In this document: one piece after another, positions 13,801-24,000 of the stretch | Position numbering within the stretch: position 1 is the first letter of the stretch | Layout: each line of letters begins with the position of its first letter | From: Bolinopsis microptera | Lineage: Eukaryota; Ctenophora; Tentaculata; Lobata; Bolinopsidae | Assembly: GCF_026151205.1 (NCBI RefSeq) | Contig: NC_087084.1 | Coordinates: 13,357,453 to 13,421,452 of the forward strand | Length of the DNA: 64,000 nt | Direction: 5' to 3' | Notes under the pieces: generated by a model | What the model saw: the letters and a program-made list of their open reading frames with translations, nothing else | Told to the model about the DNA's origin: nothing | The model's database searches: none | Made by a program: the position numbers and the translations under genes

Positions 13801-16434
13801 AGTATGTAAAAACTAACTCTAAGAAAAACTCACGATGTATTATACAGGTCGGCAGCGATGGCTGGGGGATTGTTTGCGATAAACAGAAAGTATTTCCACG
13901 ACTTGGGAGCGTACGATACTAAAATGAACGTTTGGGGCGGAGAAAATACGGAAATCAGTATCAGGTGATTACTAAACTTGTTGCAGCATTCGCATTCCTG
14001 TATGGCGTATGCCTGGGTGGGGGTGGGGGGAGGTGCAAGATTGTGGCGTTCTATTGGACTGAGCTATATCAATATCTGTATTTATATAAATGGTCAAATT
14101 GCGACTTGCAAGCTAATTTTGTCGATGCGAGCTTTTATTGTCTCTGCCCTTACTTCAAATAAAATACAATATGAATATTGCGCTTGAATCTTCGCCTTCG
14201 AAGTTTAATATCTCCGAATTAAAAATGACTTTGGTAATGTATTCCTGTAGCGACATAAGTGCACCACAATCTCAGAGATTGTCTTTGATTTAATAAGCGT
14301 GGACTATAAGTTAATTTGGTCCACTTTAATCGCTTGTCTTCTCAGCTATGTAAGCTCATCATGAACAATTCAAGGGTTTTTACTGATGAGTTTGTTGTTT
14401 GATTGCACATAAGTGCTGTCGAATCTTGTTCCCAGGGAATGATTAATTTGCAATTTATTCGTATGTGCTCCAAACTTGCTTACTTATTTGATAATAGTTT
14501 GCTTGCTGTCCCAGGAAAAATAATCATCCTTGTAGACGCAGTAATTCATTGAAAAATGAAACGAGCATGTCTGTAGCGCGCGAAAACTTTCCGCTTGTTA
14601 ATATAAAAAGCACACTCCAAGCATTTAGTAATACTACGCATTTTCTGCGCGCGCACGCCGCGCAGATATGTAGCGCGCTAGCAGTCAATTTGCCCAAGTA
14701 CGCGTGTCAAAATGATCTGTCCTGATCAATTTACCACGAGTCACGACAGATTGCAGGAGTGAAATTTCGTTGTATCCAACTATTGGGATTTTACTGATCG
14801 GTTAGTAAATCAGTTGAGAACTGAGATGACATTTATGTTTATAATTTAATTAATTAATTATTTAATTGCAGGATTTGGACGTGTGGTGGAACACTACTCT
14901 TTACCCCTTGCTCCAAAGTTGGACATATCTTCAGACATGGATACCCTTATGATTTCATGGTAACTAACGTTAACTAAAACTCTTTGAGCTTTCTAACAAG
15001 ACAAATATATTCTAAACAACAATTTCCACCACTAATCCAGTTTAAGACAATTCTGTAACATGAACTATTACAGGGCGATCATTTCCAAACTGTACTGTTC
15101 AACTATAAACGTGTAGCCAAGGTTTGGATGGATGCAGATGAAGAGTTCTACTATAAACTCCGTCCCATGGCGCGTGAGAAAGATGTTGGAAGTGTTGCTG
15201 AAAGGTTAGACGAATTACTTTTAAAATATTGCTATCTCTTTTTGTGCTTGTCTCATTTCAACTTAACTTAAAAGGCCACGTTCCAAACCCCCACCCCACA
15301 TTTTTATTCGCTAAATCTTACCATTCCTCAGATTGCAACTCAGAAAGGATCTTCAATGCAAGTCTTACGAGTGGTTTATTAACACTATTACCCCCAATCT
15401 CGTACTGGAGAAGGATCTTTCTCAATATGGCCAGGTATGAACTCGACACTATTTCTAGTAACGACAGATGATTTCTTGTGATTATTAAGTCGCATGGGAA
15501 AACTGTTCACTGATTTTAAGAATACACTCCTACCCACTTCCAAAGGTCTATAAGAATTATCTTTCAGATGAAGAGTGGTTACAAGACAAACTTCTGTATT
15601 GATAATCTGGGTAATGAATACAAGGGGCACGGGCTGAGTATAGGAACATACCCCTGCCACCCTGCTGACGGTGCTATTGATAACCAGGTATCAGCGGACC
15701 TTTAACTTTCACTTATCAGCTTACTTTCACTTATCAGCTTACTTTCACTTTCACTTATCAGCTTAATTTCACTTATCAGCTTACTTTCACTTTCACTTTC
15801 ACTTATCAGCTTACTTTCACTTTCCATCAGTTCATTTACGATTTTTAAAGACAGCATCAGACTGAATAAATCTCTACTGCCCCGACACCGCCATAATATT
15901 GAAATAATAGTATCGCAGAATAGGATCTGATTTATATTATACATATCATTTATTATTTATTAATCATTATAAATCATCTTCTGTTTCAGTTCATGATGTT
16001 AACAAAATCAGGAATATTCCGAACTATTGACAGATGCATGACCATCTCTAGTCGGAATGTACTAGCGATGAGCCACTGCTTCGATTTCAACAAACCTAGC
16101 TTTACTTGGGAATATAACGAAAATGTAAGTATAACCCACATTATTCGGTCAAGCTAGCCTCATTAATTAAGTGACTAAAACTGTAGCCCTTCAATTAGGC
16201 CTGGATTAGGACTGTAACAGTGAGTAGACAAAAGTTCATTCTCTAAACAGCCATTGATCAAACAGCCCTCCCTAATAATTCAAATCAATCCTTTCACCTC
16301 AGGATAAAACATTGAAACATATGAAGAGTGGGAAGTGTTTGGACTACGGTGCCGCAGATATGGCAACCCAAATGACCGTTGTCAGCTGCAACGGCAGCGA
16401 CAAGCAGCAGTGGACATTCACCTATAATAATTAA
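4821..16434 (+). CDS. Polypeptide N-acetylgalactosaminyltransferase (3' eleven exons)
   Basis: Transfers GalNAc from UDP-GalNAc to Ser/Thr to start mucin-type O-glycosylation in the Golgi. Exons: 4821-4981, 10856-10933, 13071-13128, 13520-13625, 13848-13964, 14872-14959, 15074-15204, 15332-15434, 15568-15687, 15990-16124, 16303-16434. All are GT-AG and phase-consistent, giving 408 codons plus TAA. The first exon carries the GT-A metal-binding DXH motif (LDSHCE). Later exons give the family hallmarks [31 protein letters not shown] and [17 protein letters not shown]. The last three exons form a ricin-type lectin domain with KCLDYG and a final QQWTF. Family members are about 560-600 aa, so roughly 170 N-terminal residues (TM anchor, stem, start of GT-A) are missing. 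The region between the VID and NWYP motifs is divergent, so the paralogue cannot be named. Introns 1 and 2 hold many minisatellites. Confidence 0.95.
4999..5019. repeat. Poly-G run next to a splice donor
   Basis: About twenty consecutive G residues lie 17 bp after the donor of the first visible GalNAc-transferase exon. The exact length is uncertain in homopolymers. Intronic G runs near donors can affect splicing; that is inference. Confidence 0.8.
5675..5800. repeat. 30-bp tandem repeat, about four copies
   Basis: Unit starts AATATGTCGTATATTATTAT and ends ATCTGGGTGA; four identical copies. The unit length is a multiple of three, so a repetitive open frame arises by chance. It lies in a GalNAc-transferase intron. 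Confidence 0.95.
6324..7376. repeat. 35-bp minisatellite, about 30 copies
   Basis: Unit CTAAATGTGGGACTTTATTA followed by GCTGTTTACAGATTC. Most copies are identical; a few differ at single bases (for example CTTAATG or GATTTC). High identity over 1 kb suggests recent expansion. Located in the same long GalNAc-transferase intron; contains no gene. Confidence 0.97.
8568..8950. repeat. 30/32-bp minisatellite, about 12 copies
   Basis: Unit AACTATTGGTAGATACAGTT plus ATTATAGGCA. Two length forms differ by an extra TA dinucleotide, and two copies carry an insertion ATGTAC. It also supplies the N-terminal codons of a long minus-strand frame (8069-8587) that I do not accept as a gene. Confidence 0.95.
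9588..9715. repeat. 14-bp tandem repeat around CCTGCAGTTA
   Basis: About nine imperfect copies of ACCTGCAGTTAGAG/ACCTGCAGTTATAG, each carrying a PstI-like CTGCAG palindrome. Intronic. Confidence 0.9.
9915..9985. repeat. 30-bp direct duplication
   Basis: GTGTACACACACGTGATGCC followed by CATATAAGGA, present twice in tandem with a partial third copy. Intronic, no function evident. Confidence 0.85.
11625..11706. repeat. TGCACTTAATTAATCACTTA tandem repeat
   Basis: Just under three copies of a unit of about 30 bp (TGCACTTAATTAATCACTTA then ATTGATCA). Intron between the second and third visible GalNAc-transferase exons. Confidence 0.85.
13445..13505. repeat. Duplicated TGACGTCA-containing segment before an exon
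   Basis: ATGACGTCACAACACTAACC occurs twice in tandem, ending 14 bp before the exon that starts at 13520. Each copy carries the palindromic cAMP-response-element octamer TGACGTCA. A 19-bp triplication (AAAGTAATAATCATAACTT) precedes it at about 13340-13400. Confidence 0.8.
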
Positions 16435-17856
16435 TTAATTAATTAAATGACTCGATAATTGATTGAACTGATGAATCATCGTCAAGTTAGACGAATTTAA
16501 CTGAGTTTTAGCAGTTGATTAATTATGTGAATCGTTTTGTTCGCGAGTGATGGTGTAGGATCAAAGGGTTATTTCAGATTTTTAGAATTCGTTTTCGTAT
16601 GATGTGAAAGTGTTCAGCTGTATATAATTTCAAGTTTTCAGACTCTGACAGTTAAGTTTTGAAGTAATTAATGTTTCCAGTTTAAGTTTCGTGGTTTATA
16701 AGTATTTTTCGGTTTAGGCGGATCATTAGGACGGAAATGAAGTTTTAGTCAACTATTGGCAAAACTTGTGCGATTATATACGATTATTTTTTCTCAAAAG
16801 ATGAATTAAATTTTAACATAAATATTAAATAACAAAGTACAGTCTGCAAAATTCTTGAAATGGGCTGAATTATTATTTCCAGTTGGACGGTTGAACTTGA
16901 AAAAATATTTGAACAATAAAAACGCAAAGTCAGTAGCTGCTAATATAGTAATATCTTTATGTTGTTTTAAAATATCAAGTTGATTTAAGCTAACCCGATT
17001 AAATGCAATTTATTATTTTCATGCTGAGTAATTAGCAAACATTTGTCTCGCTGGGTGGAACTGCACTGGGTTTTGGACTTTGCATTTAATGATACACCAT
17101 TATTATGACTAAACAGTTGACGGTACTTTAGTGGATATTTAGCTAGCACATTTTATGCATAACAAATATGAATGATATTTTAATTTATTACTACATTGAT
17201 AAACCTTTAATTTACTGAGTATCACTATCACCAAGACGTGTTAATGACAATAATAAATGATAGCAATAATTAAAAGGTCAAGTTTGAGGGCTGCTCGTTG
17301 AACAATCAGTGTAAAATTTAAAGCACTCTTAATCAATTAATGGTACACTGGTACAGTCGTGTACACCAATCCGATCAAATGTACACTGCAAAATGCATTG
17401 TAGTTTTTAATGAAATCTCAAAAACCCAATTTTGACAATTCTTTTTCAGACATTTCGTCCCTTTTAAGACGAGTTTATTAATACTTTGCTCTGGGTCCCG
17501 CCTTGACAGCTTTTTGACTTAAGCATTCTGGAATAGTTCCTATATTACCTTGAATTCAGTTCAATCATTGTTTTGATTCGTTATCAAAGACCACAAATGG
17601 TTATCATGATGTCCATTTTGAATACCGTAGCTTTAAAGTCAGGCAACAATTCTATAATGCACTAACAATAATGAATAACGACCACAATTTATTGCCGCTG
17701 CATCATGAAGCTTCCCAGCTAGACTGGAAAATCAAGTCTAGCTGGGTGAATTAAAACTAAGAAATCATATTTACAGTCAAATGTCAATATCATTTTTATT
17801 GAACATCTTTTCAAATGGTTTACGGTACACAGAGGATCACGCAATCGAAGTAGTTA
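16435..17856. other. 3' UTR and intergenic DNA
   Basis: Contains the GalNAc-transferase 3' UTR and then AT-rich sequence with no supported gene, up to the MITE at 17857. Confidence 0.6.
16915..16920 (+). promoter_or_regulatory. Polyadenylation signal, GalNAc-transferase
   Basis: AATAAA 481 bp after the stop codon, in an AT-rich 3' UTR. It is the first canonical hexamer I noted downstream on this strand; use is inferred. Confidence 0.5.
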
Positions 17857-18198
17857 GGGGCCATCTACTTAGGACGTCCGCCAAAATCGCAGATTTTCAG
17901 ACCTCCCTCTGTCCGGGTGTGTCCGAATTTTCAAAACCACCCCTCCCAACTCCCTCCCCCGAACGTCTAGATTTCCAGATACTCTTAAGAGTATAAATAA
18001 AACCATGAACTCAAATTCATTGTTAATCAAATTCAAAGAGTTGAAATAAATGGGACTTTTTCGTTATTTCTGCCAAAATTTCCGGACGTCCGGATTTTCA
18101 GAAACCACCCCCTCCCCCTGTCCGGATTTGACTGAAATTCCAAAACCACCCCCCCCCCCCCCCTCCCTATTCGCCGGACGCCCTAAGTAGATGTCCCC
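17857..18198. mobile_element. Harbinger-like MITE with TTA target-site duplication
   Basis: Terminal inverted repeats of about 25 bp: GGGGCCATCTACTTAGGACG at the left, and its reverse complement with two mismatches ending at 18198. The element is flanked by TTA at 17854-17856 and 18199-18201. A 3-bp TTA/TAA duplication is characteristic of PIF/Harbinger transposons. The 342-bp interior is non-coding, with GTCCGG motifs and a long poly-C run. It is not known whether an autonomous partner exists. Confidence 0.85.
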
Positions 18199-18212
18199 TT
18201 ATATAAAATACT

Positions 18213-18246
18213 AGAAAGCCCGTGGTCACATGGAGGAAGGTAATAG
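18213..18246. repeat. Dispersed repeat fragment, copy 1
   Basis: AAAGCCCGTGGTCACATGGA followed by GGAAGGTAATAGTATTCT. It recurs in the same orientation at about 20502-20540. The two copies bracket the GPCR gene. Probably an end of an uncharacterised transposon. Confidence 0.7.
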
Positions 18247-18295
18247 TATTCTTATCTATCTTTGGTAGTCAAGTTTTTAATTAGCAAGATGTGAA

Positions 18296-19603
18296 CTAAA
18301 CAGACGTGTCCTGTATGTTGGTCTTTGTATTCTTTGAAGTCTGCAGTCCTTCTAGCTGGATCGATGGAATAATGGACGTTTCAAGTACTTCTTCTGCTGG
18401 AGTAGCTTTTAAGATAGAAGCAGCTCTTGGGTTGGGAGCAGCTCTTTGGTTGGGAGCAGCTCTTGGGTTGGGAGTGGCTCTTAGGTTGGCAGCAGCTCTT
18501 AGGTTGGCAGCAGCTCTTATGTTGGAAGCAGCTCTTAGGTTGGGAGCAGCTCTTGGGTTGGGAGCAGCTCTTGGGTTGGGAGCAGCTCTTAGGTTGGGAG
18601 CAGCTCTTAGGTTGGGTCTTTGTTCTACAGTGGCCGGTCTGACCGAGGACAGGATTTGAATAATCTTCAGTTTTAGAAAGGCTCTAAAACTACGCAGAGT
18701 TAGAGCATATATAAAGAAGTTTGCTATTATGTTCAAGTATGTGAGGCTGAGGCAACCAAATAATCCTATAGGTAGGAGATTAATGGAGTACGACAGGAAA
18801 AAGTATGGTAGCTGGGAGACTAAAAGCACCCCCACAGTCAGCAATACCGTAGAGATTCCCTCCCAACGCAGTCTGTCACCGTGTCTATCTGCTGCTTTTT
18901 TTGCAACAACCAGCAGAATTATTGAACTAACGATGACTATCAGCAAAGAGAGGACTGTGATGAGAAAATTAATGATTACAGAAAACAATATTAACCAGAC
19001 AGGAAATTGATAACTGTCATAACCACAAGATAAGAAGATCTTATCAAACCTAACATCCGAATAGTGGATCATTTTCATCACGAAAAACGGAGCATACAAC
19101 CCCAGAAAGAGAAGCCACACAGCAGTACAGATTTTGTGTCCAAGCCGAGAGGACCAAGAGCCTGTTCTGAGAGGATACTTCACTATCACCAGCTTCAGGA
19201 TCGTCAAAGCACAGGTTAACATAATGGTCACGGTATTGGTTAACCACGTCATATTTTCTTGAATATGACAGAACAGCGTCTCGCCCAGAGACATCTCTCC
19301 CAAATATGTCACATCCAGATTATAGGAGAAGAGATGATCAGGACCGATGCAGGTTACCAGAATCGTAGGCAACACTCTAAAAATCGTCTGCAGTAGATCA
19401 CAAACTGCCATGTGCTGCATAACAGCTATCACCACCTTGTGCTGCTTGATAGCCCTGTATTTTATGGTTGCTAAAAGAATGATACTGTCCCCGCTGAGAG
19501 AAGTCAAAAGAACTGTTCCCATCCACACATTCAAAATAATGAGATCTAAGGAGGTTGACGTTGCTAACGGAACGTTATAAACCTCCTCTTTGAACCTTAT
19601 CAT
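18296..19603 (-). CDS. Class A-like G-protein-coupled receptor with repeat tail
   Basis: Intronless 435-aa receptor in the plasma membrane; ligand unknown. Seven hydrophobic segments lie at about residues 22-46, 56-84, 118-143, 158-178, 202-234, 250-273 and 281-304. Rhodopsin-like landmarks are present in altered form: the TM1 GN motif reads GDS (38-40); the TM2 Asp is kept (D69 in AVCDLL); Cys112 and Cys193 fit the TM3-ECL2 disulfide. The DRY motif is replaced by KLV (137-139), TM6 has SQLPYFF, and the NPxxY motif reads NFFIY (295-299). The cytoplasmic tail (about 330-400) is about twelve tandem copies of a six-residue unit such as PNLRAA, coded by an 18-bp minisatellite. Lineage-specific orphan receptors of this kind are common in invertebrates. 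Loss of the DRY Arg suggests atypical G-protein coupling. The start is the first Met before TM1. Confidence 0.88.
   Translation of the reverse strand: MIRFKEEVYNVPLATSTSLDLIILNVWMGTVLLTSLSGDSIILLATIKYRAIKQHKVVIAVMQHMAVCDLLQTIFRVLPTILVTCIGPDHLFSYNLDVTYLGEMSLGETLFCHIQENMTWLTNTVTIMLTCALTILKLVIVKYPLRTGSWSSRLGHKICTAVWLLFLGLYAPFFVMKMIHYSDVRFDKIFLSCGYDSYQFPVWLILFSVIINFLITVLSLLIVIVSSIILLVVAKKAADRHGDRLRWEGISTVLLTVGVLLVSQLPYFFLSYSINLLPIGLFGCLSLTYLNIIANFFIYALTLRSFRAFLKLKIIQILSSVRPATVEQRPNLRAAPNLRAAPNPRAAPNPRAAPNLRAASNIRAAANLRAAANLRATPNPRAAPNQRAAPNPRAASILKATPAEEVLETSIIPSIQLEGLQTSKNTKTNIQDTSV
18405..18618 (-). repeat. 18-bp coding minisatellite in the GPCR tail
   Basis: About twelve copies of an 18-bp unit (on the + strand GTTGGGAGCAGCTCTTGG with variants) translate to the N-x-R-A-A tail of the receptor. 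The unit length keeps the frame open on both strands, so long antisense frames here are artefacts. Confidence 0.95.
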
Positions 19604-21017
19604 GTTTTTGTGAATCTACTCGGTCAAAAACCTGCACATAAATAAAAATTTAGATTTCAGTGACGTTGTCGTTATCGCTTATTAATAAGTTTAACAATTA
19701 AGACATAAATTACACGAAAAGTTAATTTGAAAAATAGAGTAAAATTAAGATTGGCGAACTGAAATAGTATGAGACACCGTGGTCCGCGACAGTGCACATA
19801 TTGTTTTGTTTCTTAAATTGTGCAATGACTGACGCCTTAGAATTAATATATGAAAATGAAGTGTCCAAAAGTAAAAGAGACTACTGAGTACTGATAGTGG
19901 CTGCAATGAAAAATATAAAAACTCGTCATTCCGTGAGAATTTGTGGGTGAATTACCGCAATAACGTAAAGGAAAATGGTACTGATAGAGCTGCTGTGTCA
20001 GCTACTCATCAAGACATTATCTTAGAGCTCGCCCATTTTACTGTAGTCATATTACAGACCAGGACGGTTTCAGGTCTGTCCCTGAAATTGTCCTGACCAA
20101 CGTAGCCTAGGGGTATTACTATCATGTATTACTTTTCTGCGTAAGCTACTTAAGTCGTGATTTCGACTGCTTTTTTGTAATCTTTTATTAACGGGTGACA
20201 CTCGTAAAATATTTGTTCCAAAACCGTCGACGAGTCCAACTCGGCGCGCGTCCTGGTAGGTTATAAACCTACAAAATATTTTACTACGCTTTATGTATAA
20301 TTATAAATAGAGCTTACAGATAAAATGAATAATGATCCTCAGTCCTCAGTCCTCAGTCCTCAGTCCTCACAATATAATATGAGTAGTGTCCATGACATCA
20401 TTCATGAAAATACGGTTTCATGCTCACCATCAGTATCACCTGATCTTTTGAACGGGAGTTCAGTGTATCAGTATGACATGAATATACATACTATGTACTA
20501 AAAAGCCCGTGGTCACAGGGAGGAAGGTAATAGTAATTCTTTGAGTTATAATAATGATAGTGTCGAACGGTATTCAACAAAATATGCAATAATTGGCCCT
20601 TACACCGGAGTCAAAAAGCCGATCACTAACAAATGACGAAAAGGAAGTCCCCAAAACTGTCGGTTAACCGTACTCCGTTACTGGGCGACGCTTAGCCTGC
20701 GCCTGTCATTTCGCCTAATCTCTATTCGGATTATGATTATGAACATAAATATAATAGCCTGGGGTCCCCAGGTAACGTACTCCAGTACTCGCTTATTGAG
20801 CTAAAGTTAGTGTTTTTACATTGACCAATTGATTGAAAAACGTAGTTCTTGAGCAGGATTCTCGGCCACAGTTGTCAGATTTCAGGGTATTTTTAAAATC
20901 CAAATGTTTGAAAAACTCAGGTTCGAGGACTGGTGCAATCTTGTTAACATCTGTCATCTTGTCATCTTTTATTAACATCTTGTTAACATCATTGTCACAG
21001 TTATAAGTTTGTTTATG
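19604..21017. other. Intergenic DNA between the GPCR and Kelch-like genes
   Basis: Holds the upstream region of the GPCR, a CAGTCCT pentuplication at 20336-20370 (same core as the tract at 1-1578), the second copy of the dispersed repeat at 20502-20540 and the 3' UTR of the Kelch-like gene. No further gene seen. Confidence 0.6.
20968..20973 (-). promoter_or_regulatory. Polyadenylation signal, Kelch-like gene
   Basis: AATAAA on the minus strand, 45 bp after the stop codon at 21018-21020. Confidence 0.6.
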
Positions 21018-24000
21018 CTACGTCACCACAACAGCACTGTATAATCTGGGTACCATGAACTGACCCACAGTTCGCCAGCTGTCTCTCTCATAATCGTACT
21101 TCTCTATAGTTGACACGTTCTTGTTCTTCTTGACCCCTCCAAACACGTACAGTACACCTTCACACACTTCACCCTGCAAATACACAGTTTAGTACAGTAC
21201 ACCTTTACACACTTCGCCCTGCAAATACACAGTTTAGTACAGTACACCTTCACACACTTCGCCCTGCAAATACACAGTTTAGTACAGTACACCTTCACAC
21301 ACTTCACCCTGCAAATACACAGTTTAGTACAGTACACCTTCACACACTTCACCCTGCAAATAAACAGTTTAGATCTTTAATATTTCGAATATTATTATTA
21401 ATGCTTTTATAGTATACAGATTTCTATATTAACATCACTTTTTTTAATTGAAATCTTTCAAATCGATCAATTACATACAAATTTACACAATGAATGAACA
21501 ACATTAAATTTTCTCAAAAGTATAAGACTCCGATAAAATCAGATTTTCTAGGACAAAATGTACGTAATCAAAGGACCTGAGGGTCACCAAAACACAGATG
21601 TTGAGAGCAAAATGCACCTCCTGCACAAGTATGGGCCCACGAAAATCTTGAATTTTAAATAGAATTTCAAATTTAGAAACACACAAAAATATAAAAAGCA
21701 ATCAAATCATATAATAAAGTGAAATCCATGATGTGATGATATGCACTAAAATGAGAAATGAGAAATACAGACAACAGGGATTTAAGCTCTTATGAACATA
21801 TTGTTAGCTTTAGGTAAACTGCCTCACATCTCTGTCTCGAGGGAATAATCTAGATCATAATCAAAGTCCTCCGGCAGAATTTTATCCCACATGTAGGAGG
21901 TCAATTTGCTTTTGAACTCAGAAATAGTCTCTATCTCACGTATAGCTAGAGGAATATCATTCCATTTGGAATGGGTCCTAAAGTAAAAGTTCTTAGCAAA
22001 AGCGTTAGAGCTTGCTCGTGGTAAGATCGAGCTTACAAAACATAAGGGGTCCATGTGGCTACTTCTTAACCTTGAGTGGCCTTGAAATGGTTGCAAATAT
22101 GAGGGTAAGGTGACAGGAATATGTTGCTTCACAATTTTAAAGAAGAAAATAAGGTCAAGAAAGTCAAAGCGGTCTTCTATGGGCATAATCTTAAGCTGTC
22201 TGCATTTTTGAATGTATGTGGATGGTGGATAACTCATATACTCCTCGCGTAGAATCCACTTAATAGCACGCTTTTGGAGGCCCTCCAGCTTGCTTATCTG
22301 GGATTTTGTGACCGGTCTCCATATAGCTGAGCAATGCTCAAATTGACTTCTCATTAAAGTGAGATACAGTACTCTACGACGATTTACATCTTGAACAAAA
22401 TAGCAATTTCTCCTTGCCATGCCTAATTTTTGGTTGGCCTTTGAAAGGACTTTAGAGCACTGGTCTTGCCAGTCGAGATTCTTGGTCACAAAAACACCCA
22501 GATCCTTTTCATGATCGACATAGTCAAGTGCGATTCTTCCCATGGAGTATACAAAGTTAAAGAGTGGTAGGACACTAAGGAGGGAAACTGTTTCGGATAT
22601 CCTTCCTGCGACGGTGAGGACCTTACATTTGTCGGGATGAAATCTCATTTTATTAGAAAGTGACCAGTCATGGAGATAATCAATGTCCTTCTGCAGTCGC
22701 AGGATATCAGACTCCGAAACAATCTCACGCCAAATTTTAGTATCATCGGCATACAGTGACAGTTGTGTGCCTGGTGAAATCCCCACTGATATATCATCAA
22801 TGAACATAATGAACTTCAAAGGTCCCAAAATTGACCCTTGTGGTACACCAGATTGGGCGTTTCTCATGGAAGAAAACTTACCATAAACTTTGATATTGTT
22901 TTGTATGAAAATCTCGTATCTCAAACAGCAGTGAACAACAAAGCGCCTACTTCAAATCTGACACCCACCCTACCTGTATGCAGTCCCTCTGTTTCGGGAA
23001 ATCCTTCAGCAGACTCCACTGTTTGTTCCTGAAATCATATTTCTCGACAGTTCGTTCGTTCCAGCCTCCTAACGCTATTATTGTACCTGTAACATCATGT
23101 CGATGAGATTTGTATTATAGTAGATGTAAACTTCTCTGTGGAGCATTTAAAGCAGCCCAGTTTCAGCAAGTAGAATGTAGAATGTAGAATGTAGAATGAA
23201 CGATGCATTTCAATTGTTGATTACTGTAAATGAGTCTAAATAGTTCAGCTGTAAATGAGTCTAAATAGTTTAGCTCGATGCAAGAGTCTGGGTTCGCATG
23301 TTGTCTAAATGCATTACTCACCTTCGACCATCGCAGCACAGAAAGCGTGCCTGAAATAAAAACAAGACTTTAATTCTCGAAGGACTAAAATAAAAGGAGC
23401 AAAATTGTTGCCGTAGCAACAAAGAATCTTGATAGGTTTCCGTTATTGTCTATTCTATAAAATTAAATAAATCACGTACGTGCGCGTAGAAGTTATGAAA
23501 CTTAAAATTAAGCGCGTTCCATTTCTTACAACTCGTTGCCAGCCAAAACGGCTTTTACCTCAAGTTACGAGTCGCTTCACGAACAGCAGAAGTTTGTTTT
23601 TGGGTTTATTCTATAACCGCACAATTTAACAGCAGATAAACTTTAAATCCAGAAAATTAAAAGATATGCTTACTTATCTCGCTCACCTTGGTTTCAACAT
23701 TGGCGGCATATTTTCCACAGATACCCCATCAGTTATAAGTTCTACAGAGGAGAGCTTATTTGTGCCGTATCCACCTAAAACTAGCACTCTGCTGGCCAAT
23801 CCTCCGCCACTGTCAATACCTGAGGTGGTCACGTGATCTAGAATACAGAAATACAATGAATAGTCACAAGTTGAATACAACTTTATCGTGCATTATAAGA
23901 CACGATCGTGCATAATAGTACATTAGCATTATACATTACTGACCGTAATAGTATAAAACCGCATTAAACTTATTTTATCAAAGAGAAGACTTCGAGTAAA

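Noticed and set aside
14380-14430. Hammerhead ribozyme core (CTGATGAG)
   Set aside because: The matching GAAA and cleavage-site elements with pairing stems are absent nearby.
18306-18659. Plus-strand Leu/Gly/Ala-rich frames over the GPCR tail
   Set aside because: Antisense shadow of an 18-bp coding repeat; a unit divisible by three keeps several frames open.
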